Below, piece by piece: positions 1 through 7,325 of a stretch of DNA of 64,000 nt. Each line of letters begins with the position of its first letter. Within the stretch, counting starts at the first letter, position 1. The DNA comes from an uncultured Tateyamaria sp. (GTDB lineage Bacteria > Pseudomonadota > Alphaproteobacteria > Rhodobacterales > Rhodobacteraceae): the NCBI RefSeq assembly GCF_947496075.1, contig NZ_CANMBJ010000004.1, positions 124,001 through 188,000 of the forward strand, written 5' to 3'. The notes beneath the pieces were generated by a model. That model worked only from the letters and a program-made list of their open reading frames with translations, did no database searches and was not told the origin of the DNA. Made by a program: the position numbers and the translations under genes.

Positions 1-2228
1 TTGGCCAAATCGCTCCCCACAGGTATTGTCTCGTACAGTAGATCAGCATCGATCTCGAGCGCGTCCACAATCAGCGAGTAGTCGCGGATCCTATCGTTGC
101 CGCTGTTGAACACGAACACATCCGCGCCCTGACCACCGCGCATCAAGTCATCGCCGACCCCGCCTGACAGCGTGTCGTTGCCGGAGCCACCCTCAAGGTT
201 GTCATTACCAGAACCGCCTTCGAGACGGTCAAAGCCGTTGCGGCCAAGGATCAAGTCGTCGCCATCGCCTCCGAGCATGGTGTCAAAACCAAGTCCGCCG
301 ATCAGAGTGTCGTTGCCGGAGCCACCTTCGAGACTGTCGTTGCCAGCACCAGCACTCAGCGAGTCCGCACCCGCACCACCCAAGAGCGTGTCCTGCCCGC
401 TGAGTCCGAGCAATGTGTCATTGCCACTGCCCCCATCAAGGCTGTCGAAGCCGATCCCGCCGATCAGCGTGTCGTTGCCAGAACCGCCGTCCAATGTGTC
501 GTTGCCAGCGCCAGAGCTTAGGCTGTCATTGCCATCATTCCCGTTCAATTGGTCAAAACCGTCGAGTCCCAGCAGTGTGTCATGGCCTGACCCGCCATTG
601 AGTTGGTCTGACCCGATGCCTCCGTGAACGTCATCATTGCCGGCGCCAGCGTACAGGGTATCGTTGCCAGCGCCGCCGAGGATCGAGTCATTGCCCGAGT
701 ACCCCTCAATAGAGTCATTCCCAAGCTCACCCATCAGGGTATCATTGATATCTGTCCCCATGATGGTGTCGCTCACCGCATTTTGGTCGTCGCCACGAAT
801 GAAAACACCGGTGGTGCCGCTCACTTGGGTAAAGACAAACTGGACGACCTCATATGGCTCCAGATCAACTTCAAAGGTCCAGCCTCTATCCGGATCAAGC
901 TGATCATGATTCAGCAGCTCGAGTTGGCCTTGCACGTTGCGATCAGTCGCTGCGGCCCCGGACGACCCGAGGATGGTCGCATAAACGTGCACGTTGCTCA
1001 TGTCCCCAAAAACCTGGGAGTAATTGGCAACAAAGGTCTGCTCATAGTCTTCGCCAGACGCAAAATAAGCCACCACGCGCCCGGCATGATCATCACGAAA
1101 CGTCATCGTATAACCGGCGCGGTTACCGGCATCATCTCGCGGGACAAGTCCTCCGGTTTCGATCTGCGTACCGATCAGCGTCTCTGACATCATGCGAAAC
1201 AACAGGCCCGTCGGCGTCAGCAGCTGCGCGGTACCATCCTGCCCAAGCACAACTTCACCGGTCCTGTTTTCCGCAGCCCAAATGTGGGTGACATCAACAC
1301 CGGCCTCCATCATCTCATTGAAAATACGCAACAAGCCAGCCGACCGAGCCAAGCCCTGAATACCGAGGGCGCTCGCGCCTTCGCCGGGGTCACCGATGTT
1401 CCACTCTGACACCATAATGTCGAGATTGCCCCAGTGATTACGGATCCAATCCAATTCGTTCGAAACGCCAGCACCTACGGCCATTGGATCACCGTTGGAA
1501 GCTCCAGCGTATAGATGGCTGATCACACCATCTATTTGAGACATCAGTTCATCTGAGAACTGGCCGCGGATGTCACGGTCATCGTCTAGCGAATTCCCGG
1601 CCTGTACAAAGATCCGTGGGTTGCTTCCCCCAGTGTTCTGCAATGTATCGTATACAACTTCGGCAATCGCAGCGGATAGCGCACCAAACTCCTCCGGAGT
1701 CCAAAGCTGCCTGTCTGGAGGCACGTTTGCACTAGTACTCAGCCAGGTGTTGTATTCGTTGCCAATCTCGATGGCATCCAGCAGTTCACGGTGTCCGTTC
1801 AGTGCTGAGTGGTTCACCAAATCTTGGACAAACTGCGCAATCTCGGTTTGAGCAGCCAGGGACAATTCTCCGGTCGCAGTGTCAAATTGTTCCCAGTAAG
1901 TCGACGTCGGGATGACAATTGTCGCTCGGATGTTTTGTTGGCTCACATACTGCAAAAAGTTGGTGAGGCTCACCAGCGGATCGTTTGGATTGAACCCGCC
2001 ACCATCCGGATCGGACAAATCAAATTGCGTTTCCGCAATATTGCCACCCGGGTAGCGCAGATTTCCAATACCCACTGCTTCGATAACGTCTATTGCGTTG
2101 TTATTCAGGTCGAGGTCGTTGTCATTGTCTGGCCTGTTGGCCAGCAGGTTTGTTCCGAATATGTCAGATGTGATGACATAGCCTTCGGTCACCCAAGCAT
2201 CATCATACGTGTAGTCAATCGTAGGCAA
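1..2228 (-). CDS. Secreted RTX glycoside hydrolase, clan GH-A-like (C-terminus outside window)
   Basis: On the minus strand an open frame runs from a TTG at 2228 off the left edge: 742 codons and no stop. Residues 1 to about 480 resemble a TIM-barrel glycoside hydrolase of clan GH-A (GH39/51/79-like). RYPGG lies at 58-62, a GNE motif gives candidate acid/base E158, and SEWN gives candidate nucleophile E275, the strand-4/strand-7 pattern of that clan. From about 486 to the edge the protein is RTX calcium-binding nonapeptides (GGSGNDTL type). There is no signal peptide, which fits type I secretion. Start choice: an in-frame TAA lies five codons upstream and the first ATG codes residue 229, so TTG is inferred and remains uncertain. 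The substrate is unknown; an algal or plant polysaccharide is a guess from the family. The exporter at 11100-14194 could serve it. Confidence 0.8.
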   Translation of the reverse strand, partial: MPTIDYTYDDAWVTEGYVITSDIFGTNLLANRPDNDNDLDLNNNAIDVIEAVGIGNLRYPGGNIAETQFDLSDPDGGGFNPNDPLVSLTNFLQYVSQQNIRATIVIPTSTYWEQFDTATGELSLAAQTEIAQFVQDLVNHSALNGHRELLDAIEIGNEYNTWLSTSANVPPDRQLWTPEEFGALSAAIAEVVYDTLQNTGGSNPRIFVQAGNSLDDDRDIRGQFSDELMSQIDGVISHLYAGASNGDPMAVGAGVSNELDWIRNHWGNLDIMVSEWNIGDPGEGASALGIQGLARSAGLLRIFNEMMEAGVDVTHIWAAENRTGEVVLGQDGTAQLLTPTGLLFRMMSETLIGTQIETGGLVPRDDAGNRAGYTMTFRDDHAGRVVAYFASGEDYEQTFVANYSQVFGDMSNVHVYATILGSSGAAATDRNVQGQLELLNHDQLDPDRGWTFEVDLEPYEVVQFVFTQVSGTTGVFIRGDDQNAVSDTIMGTDINDTLMGELGNDSIEGYSGNDSILGGAGNDTLYAGAGNDDVHGGIGSDQLNGGSGHDTLLGLDGFDQLNGNDGNDSLSSGAGNDTLDGGSGNDTLIGGIGFDSLDGGSGNDTLLGLSGQDTLLGGAGADSLSAGAGNDSLEGGSGNDTLIGGLGFDTMLGGDGDDLILGRNGFDRLEGGSGNDNLEGGSGNDTLSGGVGDDLMRGGQGADVFVFNSGNDRIRDYSLIVDALEIDADLLYETIPVGSDLA

Positions 2229-2546
2229 ATCGTTACTCTCAGTTTAGGTTACAACTTTGGCAAGAGGTCTTTCCGAAAGCAATGATGGGACGTAAGTTGC
2301 AGCATGAATGGCTGCATTAATTTATTGCAATGCATGAAAGGGGCATGCTCAGCGAATTTCCACATCCATCCTTGCTGTTCTTTTTTGCTACCGCAACGCG
2401 TAACAAACGGCCACCCTGACAAAAATTTCGACGTCAGGTTTGCCCCGCTGAGCCGCCGGTGATCTGCGTAGAATAAAAGTCAGCTTTTCATGATTCCTAT
2501 GGCCTTCAACGATGGGCTTGCGGGCGTTTGAGCAACTGCGAACCGA
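2229..2546. other. Intergenic region with no convincing gene
   Basis: About 318 bases between the minus-strand RTX hydrolase and a broken plus-strand exporter. It must hold the promoter of the hydrolase, but no clear -35/-10 pair was recognised. A 13-codon plus-strand reading frame (ATG at 2490, TGA at 2529) is in frame with the downstream exporter remnant and may be part of its lost 5' end. Confidence 0.4.
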
Positions 2547-3083
2547 TTGAGATTGCTAGGATTGAATATCTCCACGACCTTCGTGTGGATCGCCTATTTC
2601 TTCGCGTTACAGATGATCGAACCCGCCGTGGTCTTCACCATTTTCTCTGCTCTGACACCCGTCGCCATTCTTGCCGCCGTTTGGTTCGGGGTGTCGGAGG
2701 CCTCGCCGCTGCGAAACCGCGCTGAAGGGTTCGGCTTGCTCGTGGTGGTCCTTGCCAGCGCCTATATATACGCCATCACTATGCTCGGGCGGTCAGGCTT
2801 GTTGCGCGGTGACTGGACCATCGCAGTCGTCGTTGTGATCGGCTTCGCAATCATGGCGTTTCCAGTCTTTGCAATTCAAAAGCCGATCTCGCTCATGTCC
2901 ACCCTGACGCTTGCGGCAATCACCGCGCTCGGACCGGTATTTGTCTTTCTGTTCCAGATCGTTGAAGGTCGCGTGGACTATGCCCCCGCGACCATGACCA
3001 GACTTACGATCTACTTTGCGGGCGCGATCCCCGCGGCCTATGGAGGGGCGAGACGCCCGGACAGAAAGGCTGCGCAAGTATGA
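2547..3083 (+). pseudogene. 5'-truncated DMT/EamA-family exporter
   Basis: The 178-residue product matches the middle and C-terminal part of a drug/metabolite transporter (EamA) protein. It opens directly in what is normally the third membrane segment (FFALQMIEPAVV) and has about six hydrophobic segments, where the family has ten in about 290 residues. The only start is a TTG at 2547. Immediately upstream the same frame continues through a TGA (2529-2531) into a short ATG-initiated stretch, so the first third of the gene seems lost or interrupted by a nonsense codon. Its stop overlaps the ATG of the next EamA gene by 4 nt, so the two were probably one operon. I read it as decayed; a real short half-size transporter cannot be excluded. 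Confidence 0.6.
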
Positions 3084-3976
3084 CTGCAACAGCACCAACA
3101 TATCGCACCGGCTTTGCGGTTGGCGCCGTGATCATCGCGGTGCTGGCCCTGTCGCTTGGCGATGCGATCATCAAGGCCACCGGCCTCGATCTACCGCTCT
3201 GGCAGATGTACATCCTGCGTTCTGCGCTCGTTCTCCCGGTGCTTTGGTGGCTGGCGCGGCGCAAGGGGCCGATTGCCTTCACTTCCCTGCTTTGGGTCAT
3301 CCTGCGCAGCCTTCTATTGGTCGCCATGTGGCTCAGCTACTATTCCGCTCTGCCGCTCATGCCGCTGTCTCTCGCGGCTGCGGCCTACTACACATCGCCG
3401 ATCATCATCACGGTTCTTGCCGCCCTGCTGGCAGGGCGCAGGCCAGCGCCGCGTGTCATGCTGGCGGTCGTTCTGGGGTTTGGGGGTGTGACTCTTGTTT
3501 TGCGGCCTGACGCTTCGGGCTTCGATCTGGCGGCGCTTCTGCCGCTGTTGGCGGCGCTGCTCTACGCCTGCGCAATGGTGCTGACCTCGCTGAAATGTCG
3601 TGATGATAATCCCTTCGCGCTCGCCTTGGCTCTGAACATCGCCTTCATCGTTGCGGGGGCCGGTCTGGGCCTCTTCTCGGGTCAGGAAGGGTCGTTCATT
3701 TTCGGCCCATGGCAGAGCTTCGATCTCGCGCTCATCGGAACCGTCGCCGCACTCTCTGCCGTGATCCTTGTGGGCAGCGTGGGCGCGGCCATCGCCTATC
3801 AGAATGGGCCACCCGCGACGGTGGCAGCCTTTGACTACAGCTATCTCGTTTTCAGCCTGATCTGGGGTGCGCTGTTCTTCACGGAATTGCCGGACGCACT
3901 GTCTTTGGCCGGTATCGCCATCATCGTTCTGGCCGGGTTCCTGTCCCTGCCGCGCGGCAAAAGCGTGACAGCATGA
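3080..3976 (+). CDS. DMT superfamily transporter, EamA type
   Basis: A 298-residue inner-membrane protein with about ten hydrophobic segments arranged as two EamA repeats, the normal family length. DMT transporters export metabolites, amino acids or drugs; the substrate cannot be read from the sequence. The ATG overlaps the TGA of the preceding broken EamA gene, and its own TGA overlaps the ATG of a Nudix stub, so translation was probably coupled through all three. Of the three genes in this block it is the only one that looks complete. Confidence 0.85.
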   Translation: MTATAPTYRTGFAVGAVIIAVLALSLGDAIIKATGLDLPLWQMYILRSALVLPVLWWLARRKGPIAFTSLLWVILRSLLLVAMWLSYYSALPLMPLSLAAAAYYTSPIIITVLAALLAGRRPAPRVMLAVVLGFGGVTLVLRPDASGFDLAALLPLLAALLYACAMVLTSLKCRDDNPFALALALNIAFIVAGAGLGLFSGQEGSFIFGPWQSFDLALIGTVAALSAVILVGSVGAAIAYQNGPPATVAAFDYSYLVFSLIWGALFFTELPDALSLAGIAIIVLAGFLSLPRGKSVTA

Positions 3977-4101
3977 TACGCGCCCCGAAGCTCGCTGCTC
4001 TGGCCGTTGTGATCCGGGAAAACACAGTGCTTATGGTGAAGCCGCGCCGCAGAGCTGGATTGTGCGACGAATGTCGGCAAAAGAGCTCTCCAGCCAACTG
4101 A
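3973..4101 (+). pseudogene. Nudix hydrolase N-terminal fragment
   Basis: An ATG overlapping the end of the EamA gene (ATGA) opens a 42-codon frame. Its first ~23 residues are typical of the first beta strands of a Nudix hydrolase (LAALAVVIRENTVLMVK). The reading then diverges (RAGLCDECRQ) and stops at 4099-4101 with no Nudix box (GX5EX7REUXEE). The gene appears truncated or rearranged after about codon 24. EamA exporter plus Nudix hydrolase is an arrangement I associate with roseobacters, so this is read as a remnant of an operon partner. Confidence 0.55.
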
Positions 4102-4281
4102 CCGTTACTGTCAAACATCGGCTTCGGCCCCACCTGGCTTGACGCGGTATAGCCCTGCAACGCCTGCAATGCGCAGCCAGTCTTGCAATCAAGCCAACAC
4201 GGTCAGCCCGCCCCACAAAGCGACTTCGGTTGCAGAGAGCGCGTGTTCTTTTTATGTTCTGTTCTGCAGCACTGGAACAGA

Positions 4282-4515
4282 ATGGGTATAGTTGGCATGC
4301 GATCCACCTTGAGAACCAGGGCAATCAAGATCTGCAACGAGAAGATTGCCAAGAAAGGGGAAAAGGTCGGCCTTTCTTTTTACGCATTCTTTGCCAACAA
4401 GAATGACGAACCTGAGTTGCTGATGGAAGCGGCGGAATGGTGGATCAAAACACATGAGTTGGATCATTTTGAGAAGGCCGTGAAAGTCCGTGATATGATC
4501 AGTTCCGGCGTTTAA
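4282..4515 (+). CDS. Small conserved-looking hypothetical protein
   Basis: A 77-residue basic, helical protein of unknown function. From the second methionine it reads as a compact domain rich in Lys/Arg, then aromatics and acidic residues (AFFANKNDEPELL, AAEWWIKTHELDH). The frame is open from 4183, but the first ~33 residues look like non-coding translation. ATG 4282 or 4297 is a better start, and neither has a strong ribosome binding site. The composition looks like a true soluble protein rather than a shadow frame. No family was recognised. Confidence 0.5.
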   Translation: MGIVGMRSTLRTRAIKICNEKIAKKGEKVGLSFYAFFANKNDEPELLMEAAEWWIKTHELDHFEKAVKVRDMISSGV

Positions 4516-4942
4516 GCAACGGTGGCTTTGTCCCGCTGACCTGCCATCGTGATCTAACTCCCAGGTCTCCTTTGAGCTGCAAAGCAGCCGTTCGGCCAGA
4601 TTGCAACATCCGTCGATGTGGGCTTGAAGCAGCCGGTAGGCGATAGCGCGGCAACTATGTCGCCAGAGACCAGTCCACGCGCCACTGGCATATCCCTGCG
4701 GATCTTGATGCAATCGTACTCCGCGGCAATGCAGCAGTCACCAAAGCTGAATTGATCATCTGCGCCGTGTTTTTGCTGACGGAATAACCGCGACCTGGAT
4801 AAATGAGCATCGATAACGATTGCTTCAATTGCTGCTTGGCGAAGAACAGCATCACGAAATCGACCACTGGCCAAAAAAGTCGGCAGGACTGGCTCTATGC
4901 GTATCGGGCAACCGCCGTTATGCTGCCGCACGGGGAGAAGTG
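4516..4942. other. Intergenic region, unassigned
   Basis: About 430 bases. Overlapping minus-strand frames (4554-4931, 4655-4867) show no recognisable domain and are mutually exclusive. Short stretches look protein-like in different frames, so a decayed gene is possible but not demonstrable. The 3' end holds the ribosome binding site (GGAGAAG at 4934-4940) of the next gene. Confidence 0.35.
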
Positions 4943-6832
4943 ATGGAAGCGACAGTTCTGACGTTCGAAATGATGGCGGTCCTGGGGCTGCTGGCTTTAA
5001 CTGTATTTCTGTTTATCTCCGAGATCATTCGCATCGATTTGGCCGCAGTCCTGGTCATGGTGATCTTGGGTGGGCTGAGCACTTTGCCCGGACTGGCCAA
5101 TCTCTCGAACCGGGCTGACCTTTTTGCGGGATTTTCGTCAAACGCGGTCATCTCGATCATCGCTGTGATGATCATCGGGGCCGGGCTGGATAAAACTGGC
5201 CTGATGTCCAAAGTTGCTACGTTGATATTGAAACGAGGCGGCACGACCGAGGCGCGGATTATCCCGATCGTCTCTGGCACTGTCGGTGTTATCAGTTCTT
5301 TCATGCAAAACGTTGGCGCGGCCGCATTATTCCTGCCCGTCATCAGCCGAATATCCGCCCGGACCGAAATACCAATGAGCCGTTTGGCGATGCCCATGGG
5401 GTTTTGCGCAATCCTTGGCGGGACGATCACAATGGTCGGGTCCTCTCCGTTGATCTTGCTGAACGATCTCCTGATTTCGGCGAACCGGACATTGCCATCC
5501 GATCAACAGATGGAGCCGTTTGGCCTGTTTTCGGTCACGCCCATCGGCATGATGCTGGTACTGACCGGCGTTCTTTACTTTGTGCTTCTGGGCCGTTGGA
5601 TTCTGCCCGGACAGCGAGGGCGCGGCGAGGACGCGGGCGCTGCGCGGTCGATGCAGACCTATGTCGAGAACACCTATGGGCTGCGCGCCGATATGTTCGA
5701 AGTGCGCGTGCCAGAAGGGTCAATCCTGATCGGTCAGAAGCTGGCGGATATCATGGTTGCACATCATATCTATATTCTCGGCACGTCTTACAGAGGCCAC
5801 AAGGTCATCGCGCCAATGGCCGATACCACAATCGAGGCACCCGCACGCTTGGCTATTCTGGGCCTGCGGCGGGTGCTGCAGGATGAATTCGCTGAGCCGT
5901 ATGGTCTGGAAATTTTGCCCGGGTTGGACGTTTTCGCCGATGACTTTGCCGCGACAGAATCTGGCGTCGCTGAAGTCGTCATCCCACCGGGCTCGACCGT
6001 CATAGGTCAGTCGCCCATAGAACTCCGCCTGCGTCAAACGCATGGACTGTCAATTCTGGCGATCCACCGAGGTGAAGATACGCTGAGCCATGTTGAAACC
6101 GATGACCACGTTGCCACCCATATCGGTGAGGTCCTTCTACAAGCAGGTGACACACTGGTGGTCCACGTCCAATGGGAGCGGCTGACCCGGCTCAAGTCCG
6201 ATCAGGACTTCGTCGTCGTGACATCGGATTTCCCCCAAGAGGAATTGCGCCCACACAAGGTAAACTGGGCACTCGGTTTCTTTTTGATGACGCTGGGTCT
6301 CATTCTGTTTACCGACCTGCTGTTGTCACTTTCTTTGTTGGCTGGCGCAGTAGGCATGATCTTGTCACGCGTGCTGTCGATCGATGAAGCCTATGAAGCG
6401 GTCAGTTGGAGCACGGTCTTTCTCCTGGCGTCGCTGATCCCGTTGGGGATCGCGGTACAAAACACCGGCACGGCGGCTTGGATTGCAGAGCAAATCCTTT
6501 CCCTGTTGAATGGCTGGCCGCTTTGGTCTCTGCAGGCTGGTTTGGCAGTGCTGGCGACGATCTTTACGCTCGTGATGTCGAATGTTGGCGCGACGGTATT
6601 GCTGGTGCCGTTGGCTATCTCCATTGCGATCTCTTCCGGAGGAGATCCGGCAGTCTTCGCACTGACAGTTGCAATTTCGACCTCAAACTCCTTCCTGATC
6701 CCAACACACCAAGTCAATGCGCTGATCATGGGTCCCGCAGGCTACCGGGTTGTGGATTTTATCCGTTCAGGAGGAATTATGACCGTGTTATTCCTGATAG
6801 TATCCATGATCGGGCTCACGCTCTTCATCTAG
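4943..6832 (+). CDS. SLC13-family anion transporter with two RCK_C (TrkA-C) domains
   Basis: A 629-residue inner-membrane transporter. About five hydrophobic segments precede a soluble insert containing two RCK_C/TrkA-C regulatory domains (roughly residues 239-320 and 337-430), followed by a second membrane half. Ion-transporter-type segments such as FMQNVGAAALFLPV and VMSNVGATVLLVPL carry the paired N-x-G-A signature of the divalent-anion/Na+ symporter (DASS/SLC13) group; sulfate or dicarboxylate are the usual substrates. Start at ATG 4943 is favoured over upstream in-frame starts by GGAGAAG just before it and because the preceding residues are not hydrophobic. It stands alone, with no adjacent sulfur or carbon-acid genes to specify the substrate. 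Confidence 0.85.
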   Translation: MEATVLTFEMMAVLGLLALTVFLFISEIIRIDLAAVLVMVILGGLSTLPGLANLSNRADLFAGFSSNAVISIIAVMIIGAGLDKTGLMSKVATLILKRGGTTEARIIPIVSGTVGVISSFMQNVGAAALFLPVISRISARTEIPMSRLAMPMGFCAILGGTITMVGSSPLILLNDLLISANRTLPSDQQMEPFGLFSVTPIGMMLVLTGVLYFVLLGRWILPGQRGRGEDAGAARSMQTYVENTYGLRADMFEVRVPEGSILIGQKLADIMVAHHIYILGTSYRGHKVIAPMADTTIEAPARLAILGLRRVLQDEFAEPYGLEILPGLDVFADDFAATESGVAEVVIPPGSTVIGQSPIELRLRQTHGLSILAIHRGEDTLSHVETDDHVATHIGEVLLQAGDTLVVHVQWERLTRLKSDQDFVVVTSDFPQEELRPHKVNWALGFFLMTLGLILFTDLLLSLSLLAGAVGMILSRVLSIDEAYEAVSWSTVFLLASLIPLGIAVQNTGTAAWIAEQILSLLNGWPLWSLQAGLAVLATIFTLVMSNVGATVLLVPLAISIAISSGGDPAVFALTVAISTSNSFLIPTHQVNALIMGPAGYRVVDFIRSGGIMTVLFLIVSMIGLTLFI

Positions 6833-7173
6833 TGCGGCTTGGTATGTTCCCTCAGAAAGTTTAAATCGGGCGGCCCGTTATGCGGCGACAGGTTGGCCGC
6901 TGTATTGCAGCGCTGCACGGTAGGATGAAAGTCTGGAAAGGACTGTGCTTGCCAAAGTCGAAAGCGCATGTTTCCAGAGTACTGAAATGGGATGTCGGTC
7001 GGATCGTTGGGCGCGCGAAAAATCGGCAAGTTCCCGATGTCAGGCATGCTCTCCTATGACTTTGTCAGTAAACTCCGCGAACAGTTTCGTGAATTGTCGT
7101 CAACGATTAACCTGTACGCCTTTGTATTTTGATGCAAAACATTTGATTTTAAACGTAAGTTTCTTCACGTATC
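6833..7173. other. Intergenic region, no convincing gene
   Basis: About 340 bases between the transporter stop and the regulatory segment of the RTX cargo gene. Open frames on both strands (6829-7047 minus, 6945-7289 plus) lack ribosome binding sites and recognisable motifs. AT-rich sequence from about 7110 onward is where the promoter of the cargo gene would be expected. Confidence 0.4.
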
Positions 7174-7188
7174 TCACGACTGTCGTGA
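7174..7188. promoter_or_regulatory. Perfect inverted repeat, candidate operator
   Basis: TCACGAC-T-GTCGTGA is a perfect 15-bp dyad about 140 bp upstream of the RTX cargo start, in an AT-rich promoter-like stretch. No regulator is known for it. It may be an operator for the secretion module. Confidence 0.4.
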
Positions 7189-7263
7189 CTATTTCTCGTT
7201 CTTATACACGGTATTCGGACCAAGAATTTCCAATACATCCATGCATCCGCACTTGGTTGAACA

Positions 7264-7325
7264 GCGGAGAGGCCACAGTCTCGGTCTGATCTCCGCAGCA
7301 ACCAAATCTCAAGCGGAGATCACCC
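7264..7325 (+). promoter_or_regulatory. 5' leader with mutually exclusive hairpins that can hide the ribosome binding site
   Basis: Three complementary segments precede the RTX cargo start codon: GCGGAGA (7264-7270), GATCTCCGC (7288-7296) and GCGGAGATC (7313-7321). The middle one can pair with the first (7 bp) or, better, with the third (9 bp, 16-nt loop). The third contains the GGAG Shine-Dalgarno (7315-7318), 7 nt before ATG 7326. The stronger pairing would therefore hide the ribosome binding site and the upstream segment could release it. This is a prediction from base pairing only; the ligand, temperature or protein cue is unknown. Confidence 0.45.

Noticed and set aside
172..627. Proline/serine-rich plus-strand ORF
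   Set aside because: It is the antisense of the RTX nonapeptides of the minus-strand hydrolase; GGxGxD codons read backwards give Pro/Ser repeats.
4554..4931. 125-residue minus-strand ORF
   Set aside because: Competes with other frames and overlaps the start region of the SLC13 gene; no domain seen, although a decayed gene cannot be excluded.
6829..7047. 72-residue minus-strand ORF
   Set aside because: No motif or start signal; considered chance.
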